From: Chamaecyparis obtusa
Lineage: Eukaryota > Streptophyta > Pinopsida > Cupressales > Cupressaceae
DNA length: 64,000 nucleotides
Assembly (NCBI GenBank): GCA_027943335.1
Contig: BSBK01006398.1
Location: forward strand, 124,001-188,000
Reading direction: 5' to 3'
Shown: positions 1 to 11,356 of the stretch, piece after piece
How positions within the stretch are numbered: position 1 is the stretch's first letter
Layout of the letters: the number at the start of each line of letters is the position of its first letter
The notes under the pieces: generated by a model
Told to the model about the DNA's origin: nothing
Databases searched by the model: none
What the model saw: the letters and a program-made list of their open reading frames with translations, nothing else
Translations under genes and position numbers: made by a program

Positions 1-166
1 TAGTGACCCTTCAAAACTAGGTTATCATGCAATCAGTGAGTGATCCTTCATTCTCCTAGTCTACCCTGCATCCAAACATATTGGAAATACACAATACAAT
101 GATAACAAGTCTTTCACAATCCCCCTTCCCTCAAGGAACACTATCAACCATCCCTTCCACATAGCA
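1..166. repeat. Partial copy of the flanking repeat family
   Basis: This stretch closely matches 1704-1890 and 19611-19790 on the same strand and 16960-17130 on the other. The shared text includes the motif gttatcatgcaatc and the phrase around tgagtgatccttcattctcc. It carries no open frame of note. It is one of at least four copies of this module within 20 kb, so it belongs to a dispersed repeat and not to a gene. Confidence 0.7.
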
Positions 167-1966
167 TTTCACTATTTTATGAGTGGATTGTATAGGAACA
201 GTTAACATTAAACAAGGAGCAAACTCCTCAACACATCTTGGAAACCATTGAATTCAATAATAAATGAAACCTAATACCAACACTATTCCTTCCATAGTTG
301 TAGGATACATAACAGTCGATAATTCACAAGAAATCCATGCATCAAATTTTTATAAGGATATCCTAGTAATCAATAGGAATTTTCTTGAGATGACCAATGA
401 TTATGCATTTTGATGGCAGTGTGCTAGTTCAAAAGGATAATATAAATCTGAAACAATTTTTTCTGATTTTCTCAAACTATAAATGTGGTTAAAGGGAAAA
501 TATTATGTGGAAAACCCACAAACCAAGCTAGCAAATGATTGTACATCAAATTATTCCTATATTCATTCAAGTATTGCTATGCTTCAGCTACCTGACCCTT
601 GAGCTTCATCTAGAGGAATGTGTAGCTTTAAGATAGAGTTACTTCTTGGGCCTTACAATAGGGTAGAATATGATCAAGATTTGTTTAGGCTGTATCTTTG
701 TTAGTCCCATTGTTAGGTTCTTATAGTTCATGGTTTCAATCTATTATGGTTGTGTAAGAGATTTGTAGATTCTTTTTCTAACATAATTATTGGACACCAT
801 GATTGGAACAACTGGTTGTTGGCTATTGTACACATGAATCATATCTGTCAATGGTTCTTTGTGTTCAAGAATTCGTTGATCAATCTTTGAGATTTATTGT
901 CCCAGCTTTAAAAGAGTGATAAAAGATATAGTGAGTGCTATCTTTTCCAAGTGTTTTGTGGGTGCCATTATCTTCTAGGAGTAATTTCTGGAACCAAATT
1001 ATGTTCTTTGCCTCTAGTAAATATTGCAGACACAACCAGCTTCTTGGTGAAGGGTTTCTTCCATCCCCATGAGGCACTATTCCATGGTTTCCATTCCCTT
1101 GAAGTTTACTGAACCTAATTTAATACAAGTGTGCACTATTTTGGGTTCCATAATTTATGGCCCCTACACTGTGGTTGTTAGCCTAATTAAGATAGGCCTA
1201 CCTTTGCATATAATAAGAGGCCAACATGAAACAAACATCCGGAGGTTAGGGGGTTGTTCCCTGTCCATAATTTATTATTTAAGTGCTAAGTGATGATGGG
1301 TATATCATGTAATTCATACCTAGTGTGTCTCTTTCTTTCTCTCCACATTTCACATTAGGAGTATATGTTATAAAATACTAATGAAATCAACTATAGGTCA
1401 AATCTAATCAAAATTGCAATATAAAGATTAAAATAGATCTTGAAGAAATATGGGAACCATTTTTTATAGATATTGTATAAACGAAGAGAATACTCCAAAG
1501 AGGAAATGCTTCAATGTGGAACAATTGAAGGACAATATTTTACTTTTATATCCACATCTGCAATGTTTTTGATATATTTCTGATATAACAAAACCATAGA
1601 AAGAATAGCATATAGAAGAAAGTAAAGAATAATGATCATACTTTGAGATATTGTGGAAAATTAAAGGAAAGAATGCTTGGTGGGGCTATCATGCAATCAG
1701 TGAGTGATCCTTCATTCCTCTCTTCCAGTGACCCTTAAAAATAGGGTTATCATGCAATCCGTGAGTGATCCTTCATTCTCCCAATCTGCCCTGCATTCAA
1801 AAATATTGGAAATACACAATACAATGATAACAAGTCTTTCAAAATCCCCCTTCCCTCAAGTAACACTATCAACCATCCCTTCCACATAGCATTTCATTGT
1901 TGTATGATTGGATTGTGCAAGAACAGTTAACATTAAACAAGGAGTGAACTCCTCAACACATCTTGG
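167..1966 (+). repeat. Left arm of a long inverted repeat (about 1.8 kb)
   Basis: Read as reverse complement, this segment runs collinearly with 16895-18688. For example, 1199-1320 is the reverse complement of 17541-17660 with few changes, and 220-700 matches 18150-18640. Mirror positions sum to about 18,857 along the whole length, so it is one continuous inverted repeat. A minus-strand open frame at 880-1077 has a frameshifted counterpart in the other arm, and I recognise no family in it. The arms flank the SET and transposase-like genes and may be long terminal inverted repeats of a DNA transposon, or two independent inverted copies of one repeat. Confidence 0.75.
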
Positions 1967-2483
1967 AAACCATTGAATTCAATAATAAATGAAACCTAAC
2001 ACCAACACTATTCCTTCCATTCACTTCTGCCAAGAATAAAGCATTTAATCCATTCAACATTACATATAATCATTAGACAGTTACATTTCCTAACTGTGTA
2101 GAGGAATAGTCACAACCAAAATGATCAAAACTACTTTCACCCTTGCACAAGCTATTCCAAACTTCAATTAAAATGAGAAATATGCTATATCAAATCATTC
2201 ATATTCATAGTAACCATTTGAAGGATCATTTTTTCAATGAACCCTCTGACTGTACCCCTATGGCAGAGAAAGGAAACCTCAAAATAGAGAAAGGAAACTT
2301 AGTAAAACTAGTATATGCCGATGTTTGTGAGGGAAACTTAGTCACAACATCAAGTATCATCTCATCATGGTCTATTCACCATGTTTCAACACCCCATTCA
2401 CTCTAATCTATTCAACTTACACCATTCTTCTTCTCCAAGACTCAAAGGCTTGAAACAATATATGTGGTAAAAATTCATGAAAT
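1967..2483. repeat. Repeat module shared with 19850-20215
   Basis: About 1967-2330 is a direct copy of 19850-20215, including the pair of purine-rich phrases gagaaaggaaacctcaaaat and tagagaaaggaaacttagta. Past about 2330 the copies part. Short open frames here (2143-2406) are broken differently in the second copy and show no domain, so I do not call a gene. Confidence 0.65.
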
Positions 2484-2535
2484 ACTAAAGAAGACCTGCT
2501 ATTTGTCAGACATATCTTCACTATCCCCCACAAAA
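2484..2535 (+). repeat. Inner inverted repeat, left copy (about 50 bp)
   Basis: The segment from aaatactaaagaagacctgc to actatccccca is the reverse complement of 16683-16735 with about three mismatches. It sits about 250 bp outside the SET reading frame, while its partner lies just past the last exon-like stretch on the right. It may mark the inner limit of the cassette or be a fragment of the true terminal inverted repeat. Confidence 0.6.
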
Positions 2536-2786
2536 TACTAAGTAATAACTACTCTACCCTTAATTTGTTTAACAATGCACCATATTAGATAAAGTAGGTT
2601 CTATCACACATAGCACAAACACTCTTCAAAGTCACAATATGTATCATGAGTTTTTTAGCTAACATTAGATAATTGAATTACATATGTAGGTACCCAGACT
2701 CCTTTCACAAGCATCCCACATAGTCTCATAGATCGACAGGTATAAGTCAATACACCCTATAGAGATTAATGTATTTCACATTTTGA

Positions 2787-3557
2787 AAAATATCTCGCAT
2801 TACTTGCTCTCTCTCATTTGATGGAGTGCAAGTAGTAGAAAATAGGTATTTGTCAGATGTGTCTTCCTCAAGCGAAGAAAGTGAGTCATTTAGTATGTCT
2901 GAATTAGGAAGATCAACTAGAGGTCAAAAGACTAGAAGGAAATTCAATAGACGCATGAAATTTTTCCTTGATCAAGGGGGGTCATGTTCTTATGATGATG
3001 AGAGCAGAGGCAACATCGAGGTGCCCTCTAGGTACCAAAATCTACAAAAACAATGGGTCCCCAAGGAACTTCCTCCAATAAACATTGATTTTAGTGTTAA
3101 AGGAAAGATATATCGTATTGCACCATCGTCAATACATGGTTTGGGCTTATTTTCCATGGATGGCATAAAGGTCTCTTGCAAAAAAGTTGTTGAATTGATG
3201 GAGTATGTTGGACCTTGTTACGATTACAAAAGTTGGATGCGAATTGTTCAATATAAAAAAAGTATGCGTAGGTATGCACTCTTAGCAAATTATATTCAAC
3301 AAAAAGACAATGAGAAAAGTAAAAGAGTGGCTATATACATTGACGGAAGGCCAAAAGCATCTGGGAATATTGTAGGTTTTATAAATAGCACGTGACCTCT
3401 GTCAACTATTAAGCAACCCAATTGCATATTTGAGGTGCACGAGGGAAATCATGTATTTGTATGTGTGATCAAATCAATAAGTGCAGGGGAAGAGTTGCTT
3501 ATTGATTACAATTTGAATCACATAGATACAAATGATGTCACTATCATTAGGGTGTAG
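2787..3557 (+). pseudogene. SET-domain (histone-lysine methyltransferase-like) gene, one in-frame stop
   Basis: SET domains transfer methyl groups from S-adenosylmethionine to protein lysines, typically in chromatin. The frame is open from 2787 and has no good ATG, so the start is probably an upstream exon; a pyrimidine-rich stretch ends in an AG near 2832. A Ser/Glu-rich, basic N-terminal part of about 100 residues precedes the SET core. Visible core motifs are SSIHGLGLFSMDGIK (cofactor-binding loop), GFINST where most families have an N-H-S motif, and KQPNC followed by GEELLIDYN (the ELxxDY catalytic motif). A TGA at 3393-3395 interrupts the frame just after GFINST, and homology continues in the same frame to the TAG at 3555-3557. 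CGA to TGA would explain the stop. I see no Cys-rich pre-SET or post-SET region. It lies inside the long inverted repeat beside transposase-like exons, so it is probably a transposon-borne SET gene. Confidence 0.75.
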
Positions 3558-4269
3558 GTACATACTGTGTACCATTAAATAATTGAGTTTTTTTGCCAAC
3601 CACATTTAGAGAGTCTCATCACCATCCACCTCATCTCCATCATCATCTTCTAATGAAATTTATTAATGTAGTCCTTTCTAATTATTGGTTAACTTTAAAT
3701 AATAACATAGGACCACAATATGGAGCAACCACGTAGTGGGGACAATGATGATTGTGCATGCACTTCTTCCCAGTAGGTAAACCTCTTTGTTATTGAAATA
3801 CAAATTAGATAGAAGCAAAATGTTAAATAAAGTTTTTTATTATATTCTTTTCATCAATGTTTCAGATTAACTCTAATAGTGTTAGTAATATTGTTGTCAC
3901 AGACAGGTGGTCAGCAGAGAAAGGGAAAGGAACCCACAGTCCCTGAAGAGGAGTCCTTTGACAAGGACCTAGTTGTTGATTTGGGTGCTTGTGATGAGAC
4001 GGCCTCTGCAATTAAAAAATGCCTCCACAAAATTGTAAATAGATTGGCTGAATTGGCATCTATATTCCCTCCGACTCTTGAGTCACAAAAGAGGGCAACT
4101 AAACTGATGCACCTATCTCAAAATTACCAAGTAAGTATTAATGTAATTTTTAATTATAACAAAAGTTCAATAATAGTTTTTATGTTATAGTAGTCTTTTA
4201 TGTCATTAAAAAATAAGTGAATGTGTTGCTTTTATAGCTTTTTTTGTGTAATTTTGATCCTTGCGGCCA

Positions 4270-4274
4270 TGATG
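4270..4274 (+). repeat. Target-site duplication tgatg, left copy
   Basis: The five bases tgatg before the 5' LTR recur immediately after the 3' LTR (12586-12590). A perfect 5-bp duplication outside TG...CA ends shows that this LTR element inserted here as one unit and is still in its original site. Confidence 0.9.
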
Positions 4275-5504
4275 TGTTAATCTCTATTGAGCATTTAAGG
4301 TTTTCATTAGTATCAAAGGATGGTAAATAGGTCAGTCGGTTACTTATATTGAGTCGGTCAGTAACTAGAAGTAAGATAGAGCAGTTGGTAAAGCCTTTAC
4401 ACCGAGCATCACACAGTTAACCGAGCACCAGTGACACCGACACTGACGGTCAGTAAACACCGAGCATCATAGTATACACTGAGAAGATTATACAGTGTTT
4501 ACCAATGATCATATAAAATGACATAGTAATCTTAAATGGCACGTTATTCTATGCAAATGGTTATAGCAGATCGTAAAATAGTTTACCAAGATCGAGGAGC
4601 ATTTATTGTAAATAGATACTCATTAAATGTAATGTTTATCTTATTGTAATAGTTGATCTAGGTTATTTTGCACCGTAGATCTTAGGGTTATGATTATTTT
4701 TGTAACCTAATTTTTGCTTAGGCAGCAAAATAGAACACTATATATTTTGTATGTTCGCACCATTTTTATGAGGTTGGGTGAACTAATATATATGAATCAA
4801 GGAGCACTTGAAGACATTGCCTATCTTCAAGACAATCAGTTTACCGAGTAGAATAGAGCACAGAGGATATTAGATTGAGCAAAATCAATGAAGGCTACCG
4901 AGCACAATAGAGTAAGAAACCATCACAGATAAGCTGATATTTTGATGAGCATTTATAGATCTATTTCAGACAATTGAGTTGTCAACTAGCAGATAATTAC
5001 CTATTACTTTCTGACAATTGTGATAGAGTTTTTGATAAATCTCTTAACAGAGTAGACTTAACAGTCTTATGTAAATCTCTTAATCAAGTACACACTTCAT
5101 TAGTGTTGTTTAAATCCTATAAATAGGTAGATCTAGCTAATCTAATAGGTTACTCCTAATAGGTTAAGATCACCAGAAGTGATCAAAACTTGTAGCCTTA
5201 ACAGGAAAACCTTTTCTATCTGCAGTAGTGAAGAATTTGTGGGTGTCATCCCCACCGTAGTTTTTACCTTCTAACAAGGGTTTCTGTGTTACCAAAATAC
5301 TTGTGTTATGTGATTTTCATATTGATTTCATGTTGTTTACTTTCTTAAGTTAACTAGATGATTGATTTATACAATTGTATTCAAGTTATTTTGATCAGTT
5401 ATCACAGTATTCAGTTATAGTTCAGAAAGGTTTCACAAGTAAAAGTTTTTGAAGGCACTGATTCACCCCTCCCCTCTCAGTACCTATCTCTCCTAATTCC
5501 AACA
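4275..5504 (+). repeat. 5' LTR of the plus-strand gag + ORF2 element
   Basis: The LTR is 1,230 bp, begins tgttaatctctattgagc and ends cctaattccaaca. It is nearly collinear with 11357-12585, the differences being mostly transitions. A TATA-like box, tataaatag, lies at 5118-5126 and probably sets the U3/R border; the 3' copy has a changed version near 12199. Repeats of the phrase accgagca are scattered through U3, a trait shared with the other LTRs in the window. Confidence 0.9.
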
Positions 5505-5506
5505 AT

Positions 5507-5518
5507 TGGTATCAGAGC
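5507..5518 (+). promoter_or_regulatory. Primer-binding site for initiator-Met tRNA
   Basis: The sequence tggtatcagagc, two bases after the 5' LTR, is the usual plant primer-binding site complementary to the 3' end of initiator methionine tRNA. It primes minus-strand DNA synthesis in most plant copia elements. Confidence 0.9.
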
Positions 5519-5568
5519 TTAGTTCTCTTGTTGAACAGTCTAACCACTAAAGGGTAAAGATCTAATTC

Positions 5569-6969
5569 ATGGAGAGATACAAACTTGACAAGACTGTTGA
5601 GAATTAGAAGATACAAATACAGATGTTTGTGGAACAGTATAAACAAGCCAAGGAAGAACTGAAGAAATTACTGGTTGATAGGAAGAACCTTGCAATTTAG
5701 CTGAATGAAATCAGTTATCATGAAGAACCTATTGATGAAATATTTGATCATATTGGATCAAGCTCTAGAAACATCTCTAACGGATCCAAAAGCATAATCT
5801 CTGAGTTATCTTAAAAGAATCAGCATCTATCTGAGCAAGTGAAAGCACTTCAAATTGGTCATGAATCTCAAATGGTGAGAATGGTGGAAATCAACAATGC
5901 TAGACAAGCTGAACAAGATCAGAATCTAGCTATTGAAGACCGAAGATTAATGACTGAACAACTTAAAGCAAAAGAAAGTGAAATACAGATACTCATTGAT
6001 TGTCACTTCCAAGTATCAAATCAGATGATGACAGTTAATCAAGAAATGAACTGAGTAAATGGAGAATTATCAAGAAGATTTGAAGATGTTGCAATACTCA
6101 GAGAAGATAATGAAAAACTGAGAAATGAAATAAAGACACAAAAGCAACACAATGAAATGATGAAGATAGCTGAGGACAATTCTAAAAAGATTGATGATTT
6201 TCTGACTAATCAGAGGAGATTCAAAAGTAGAAATGGTATAGGCTACACCGGTGAAGGACAAGCATCACAACAAGATGAAAAAGTCAACAAAAATCAAACT
6301 CAAAAACCTAAAGTGATGACATGTTACCACTATGGAAAATCAGGACATACATCTAATGTGTGCAGAAGCAAAGCACAAGGTAAACCTCCTGTCATTCCAA
6401 AATTCAATGGATATTGTTATTATTGTGGTAAGTTTGGACATCTAGCTTATGAATGCAGAGCTAAGAAGAATGACATTGCTAATAATACTACTGAGGATAA
6501 AATATGCTATACTTGTAATAAGCATGGACACACTACAAGTGACTGCAAGGTGAAAATGACACAAGTCTGGACACCTAAGGAGAAATTACAACAAAAGCCA
6601 TATCAACCGAAGAGACAAGGTAACTCATATGTTTGGGATTATAATACATGGACTAATTGTACTGTATGTGGTCAGTATGGACATATTGTAGCAAACTATT
6701 ATAGAAAGAATCGGATTGGACAATCAAGAAATTGGACAAATGTAGGAATGGCATGTATGCACTATCACAAGGTCAGTCATGTAAGCAAGAATTGCAGAGA
6801 CCGAGCACCTAATGAAAACCAAATATTTGAGAGTGGATATAACATTGTAGATATTACGAAGCTAAGGAACACAATGTGGAAGAAGGCATCTAATGAGAAT
6901 GCTAAGTCAAGTAACACTGTCGATGAAACCTCATCCACTAGATTGGGTGACATCAATACCTCCACTTAA
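5569..6969 (+). pseudogene. gag: Gag-like ORF with five zinc knuckles, four in-frame stops
   Basis: One frame runs from the ATG at 5569 to the TAA at 6967-6969 (467 codons) with stops near 5599, 5698, 5812 and 6052; the first three are explained by CAG or CAA to TAG or TAA. Roughly residues 1-200 are rich in Lys, Glu and Gln and look like a coiled coil. The second half carries five knuckle-like motifs: CYHYGKSGHTSNVC, CYYCGKFGHLAYEC, CYTCNKHGHTTSDC, then CTVCGQYGHIVANYY and CMHYHKVSHVSKNC, the last two and the first having lost a ligand. Copia Gag usually has one or two knuckles. The minus-strand relative (50163-51510) aligns along the length, including GNSYVWDYNTW against GNTYNWDYNTW. The expected role is RNA binding and particle assembly. 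Confidence 0.8.
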
Positions 6970-7497
6970 GATGACAAAGGTATGTATGGAACTGAAATTT
7001 TAAATGATCACATTTTACATACAGTTCCTTATCTATGATGTACAAATACCAAATCTACATGAATAAAGATGCACCATGGTTTATGTGTTACAAGTTTACA
7101 AATGTTATATAGTTGGTAAAAGAAGAAACGTGAGTTGGTTACCCATCGGTAATCACTATACAAGGTTAACTGAAAATAGTGCAAACTAATGAAGAAATTC
7201 TATGTTAACCAAGCTGACAGTTATTTCATATCAAAAGTTAGGTCATGCATTTAATGCATCAAAGTTTGAGCGGGAATATCAAAAATTCTATATATATGCA
7301 AAAACAGAGTTCATTGTTACATTGTGACTTTGAAGAATAGAGATTTTACAGAGAAGAGTTTGAGCTAAAGATTTTTCAGAAAAGATTCCAAGCTACTGTA
7401 GATCAAACCGATGACAAATCTTTGATGATAACGAGTAAGTTCATCTACCTACCATACACTGGTTATCTATTGTTTGTCAAAACCCTAGAAACAATTT

Positions 7498-10400
7498 ATG
7501 GCATCGACATCGACTGCAAGCAAATCGTAGAACATTGAGGAGGAAGTGGAATTAATTGTTAGGGAACATTTTGCTGAGGAGAAATTCAAACCTCATCCCA
7601 AGGTCAGAGCACAAATAGATGATATGGGTGCATTTTCTAGTATTCTAGATAGGGTTTTGTTAACAAAAGATGTTAGGGCTTACATTCACTGCAAGATTAG
7701 TGAAGTATGTGATTTTGAGACCATTGTTGCTTATCAGCAAGTTTGTGGACTGGATGGTAAGATTAAATCCGAATATAAGAAGATTGAGGAGTCAGGGTTA
7801 CGGTGTTTCACATTCTTCCCACAATCCTTCCACAATGACTGGATAAGAATTATACTAAGCAGATTTCATGATGGAAAATTTTGGTTGGATAAACCTGTTG
7901 AGGTCACTAAGAAGATTATCAGTAGGGTTACTGGGTACCCTACAACCAAAAAAGGCAAAGCCTTTCAAAGTTCATCTCATCCCGACATAGAAAAGAACAC
8001 TAGAGCTCAATGAGACGGTAGGGCACTAAAAATATCAACTATCAAAGATCCAGTGGTAAAATTCATAGCTCATGTCATCGGGTACAAGATATACAAATCA
8101 AGCAGACCAAATAGTGTACCCTGCAGTGTCATGGACATGGCTTACAAAATTGTGAAGAAAGATCACTAGGTTGATCCTGTCGAGCTACTACTACACCAAC
8201 TGCATGACAATATGAAGAAAATAAAAGCAAAGAAGTCTAATACATGTAAGTAAGGATCACTGTTTGTTTTTACATTTCTCTATCTACAAAAATATATACC
8301 AGGTATCGATAAAGTAAATTGGCAATCAGACAAATCGATAACTGCTCAAATCAGTGAAATGATGAAAAGTTTAGGAGATAATTTGAACAAGGAATTCAAT
8401 GCATATTTCAAGGAATTTCAAACAAAAATGCAACAAAGGAGTAAAATTCCAAAGGAATTAGTAAGTAAATTTGAAGATGATATATGCTTTGTGGTAAGCA
8501 TAGACCACTCAATGATAAAGGCAGTAGAACCAAGAACAAAATGGCTAGCACTGATGGGATATGAAATGAATCATGATTTCAATTTGAAATCTATCAATTC
8601 ATTGTTGGCATTACCGATAGACATCACTGCTAGTAGGTTTGGTGTATATGAGGAAGCTAAGTCTAGAATCACAACAGACATAGAGATCGGTAAAATGTCA
8701 AGAAGGGAAAAGAAAATGAGAAAAGATCTCTCAGCAAAATATGGAAATGTATCTGACTCACCTAAGGAGTCACCGATTGATGAAGCAACCTAAGGTCAGT
8801 TACAGTTGGTTGACAAGCCCTATGATAGCGAGGAAACTAAGTTAGATAAAGAAAAGGATCACACACTGGTTCCTCCCACAACTGATGAACAAGATATGCA
8901 ACTACCAGAACCTGAAGGAATGAAGACACGTTCATCAACTACTGCACAATCCACCGAGCAAGTAGAAGCAGTAAAAATAGCAAAAAGAAGAGCAGCTACA
9001 CCTACCAAGCAATATGTTAAGAGAAAGACCAAGAGAGTAGCTGAGACACTGAAGAAAAAGAGGAAATACATAAGAAATAAGGAAGATCTAGAGGATACAG
9101 AAACTGAAAAATGATCCTAATCAATTCAAGTTAGTTCGTAATAGGGAAAGTACTATAGAAGAAATAATTGAAGATATAATTGAGAATAGAAATCTCATAG
9201 ATCCGGGCATAGGCAAATTTGACAAAATGTCAATTGAGGATAAGATAAAGATAGAACATGCTATCATCCAAATGATGATAAAATTCAAGAGAGTACCGAT
9301 GGAATTTGCATGTCAATTGCCAAAAGAACTTGATGAAAAGATAAGTGAGAGATGGGCTATTGCACTAGATATAGAGAAAAGGAAAAGAGAACGGTCACTA
9401 AGCCGTGCAGCCTCACACTTTAGCTATGCTATGGTAAGTGAATACATGACAAAATATCAGGCTAGATTTCCAGTCAAGAATAGAGAAATGCAGATCATGG
9501 ATGAGAATGTGGATGATATGGATGTCATATGTGATTCTCTATGGACATCAATTTTGAAAGAAGAAGAGAAAGCTGAACAGGAAGCATTCCTGAAACTATC
9601 TAAGAAGAGACACAGTTCAAAAGATAAAGGTATTTTCATTGATGATAACAAAGGTAAGAAAATAGAAGACACTGGTATATCAGTTACTGAGGTAATTGAT
9701 ATCACCGAACAAAAGGCAGAAATCAAAATTTCACAGGATGCACCGGATCAAGTTAAGATCCACTTGCAAAAGAAAATCAATGATGATGCACTCATTGAGG
9801 ACATCACTAACGGTGATCCTAATGATGAGGAGGATGAAGATGTGACAATTGCACCATACAAAGATGAAGCATTAGACACTACTAGTGTGCTCACATCATT
9901 ATCCGGTGAACTACCTGTACTTGCAGAGGAAGTTGAAATAATTTCACAAGTACAACCTGATGTGTCTCATCCTGAGACAAATAAAGATACTACTAAGATT
10001 CAAGCACTTGAGCAACTTGCAAATACAAATGAGCCTAACAAACTAGAGGCACAGTCTATAGAAACAAAGGAACCAGAAGCAACACAGTCAACCAAGGTGA
10101 ACCCACTTGACACTACAATCGAGACTCCCACACAATCTACCGAGGAGTAGAAGAAGGATGATACAATGTCAACTGGGAAGGATACTCTGAGAAGTGAAGA
10201 AAAAGCTATTTTCATAAGTGAGAAGAAATCATCTCTTTCCCAGAAGAAGAAGAAGAAGAAAGCCAAAGGGCTGGTCACCATTGATGAAGTTATCATTATA
10301 CCAGAATGTGAACCGAGAACCCTAAGCCCCGAGGAACTAAGTAGGTATGGGGAATTGTGTTCAAGGAAAGTGACACAAGAGAAGTTAAGGCAAGAACACA

Positions 10401-11110
10401 AACACAAAGAAGTGTTAAATGATGTAAGGGATATTCTGCAACAGGTAGTACCAAAAACAAATATTGATGAGAATACTCCCATCTTAGATCAACTTGCCAC
10501 ACTCGTTGACAAAATCAATGCCCTTGATATAGATGCAGACAAAAGAATAGAAGAAAGGGTAGAATCAAAGATTCAGAACAAATTGGCAGAAAGGATTAGC
10601 ACAGAAGTGGCATTAAACAAGGTAAAATTATCTAAGGTCATTACCGAGGTAAAATCTATCACCCAGATAATCTGTCAACTTCTAATCAAGCTTTGTACTT
10701 CAGACACCTTCACTGTAGAAGTCAGTGAAAAGATAAAAGGTTTAGAAGAAGAGATAAATTTAAGTACACAAGCAGCTATCATCGAGCCAACTTCTTTCTT
10801 AAAGCATATTAACTGAGTTTAGGAACTCCGACGGCTAATAGAAGACTTAAGGAAACAAGAAGCGCACATCACTGATCAGGTTACAGAGTTACAAAAAGAA
10901 CTCACTCCTTACCTGAAAATTTTTGAAACACACATTGTCAAAGTTGAACAACTTGTGGCAACACTAGAGATTTTGGTGTTGGATAATATCTTTGACATGC
11001 ATGCACAAGTCGGTCTTGAGCATATTGCTCTTACCAACTTGAAAGAGGAATGGGACAACCTCTTGGAGTCTGTAAAGAAAACCCATCCACATATTTTTTA
11101 TAAGATGTAA
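7498..11110 (+). pseudogene. ORF2: about 1,200-codon protein of unknown function in the gag + ORF2 element
   Basis: The frame starts at the ATG at 7498, right after a leader rich in small Ser/Thr codons, and ends at the TAA at 11108-11110. Stops near 7528, 8011, 8167, 8253, 8791, 10148, 10814 and 10820 and one frame change near 9105 break it. N-terminal 330 residues: a mixed alpha/beta-looking block around FWLDKPVEVTKKIISRVTGY and VPCSVMDMAYKIVKKDH. Next comes GSLFVFTFLYLQK and KSLGDNLNKEFNAYFKEFQ. The centre is a Lys/Glu-rich linker with basic patches, followed by SIEDKIKIEHAIIQMMIKFK. The last 400 residues are acidic, Thr/Glu-rich and then coiled-coil. All quoted blocks have counterparts in the minus-strand relative. 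It matches no family I know: not protease, integrase, reverse transcriptase, RNase H or a clear env. An origin from a gag or env-like extension is possible. Confidence 0.7.
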
Positions 11111-11152
11111 GTATACATTATATATTTTTTTTTTGCATTTGGCATTATTATC

Positions 11153-11356
11153 AAAAAGGGGGAAAATCATGTATATGCCAAATAAGTATACTTTGATATG
11201 TATATTACAATCTACTAGGAGCATGCACTAAGGGGGAGTACTCTGTACTTAGAAGTTTTTGTTGTGGATATGTATATGGTAGAGACATAAGGAATATATA
11301 GAAACATTTTTTCTATATACATTCAAACTTTTGATACTAATGCCAAAGGGGGAGAT
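11153..11356 (+). promoter_or_regulatory. Three polypurine tracts before the 3' LTR
   Basis: Purine tracts aaaaagggggaaaa (11153-11166), aagggggag (11230-11238) and aaagggggagat (11345-11356) occur in the last 210 bp. Only the last abuts the LTR and should prime plus-strand synthesis. Repeated polypurine tracts are known from the Sirevirus group of copia elements. Confidence 0.75.

Noticed and set aside
880..1077. Minus-strand open frame in the left repeat arm as a gene
   Set aside because: The copy in the other arm has in-frame stops and changes, and no domain is recognised; it is repeat DNA.
8247..8302. A GTAAGT...AG pair in ORF2 that looks like an intron
   Set aside because: The minus-strand relative encodes a matching stretch at this point (GSLLICIFFYIQN against GSLFVFTFLYLQK), so it is coding sequence and not an intron.
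9457..10502. Long minus-strand open frames with hydrophobic stretches
   Set aside because: They are shadows of the Lys/Glu-rich ORF2, whose reverse strand is naturally free of stops.
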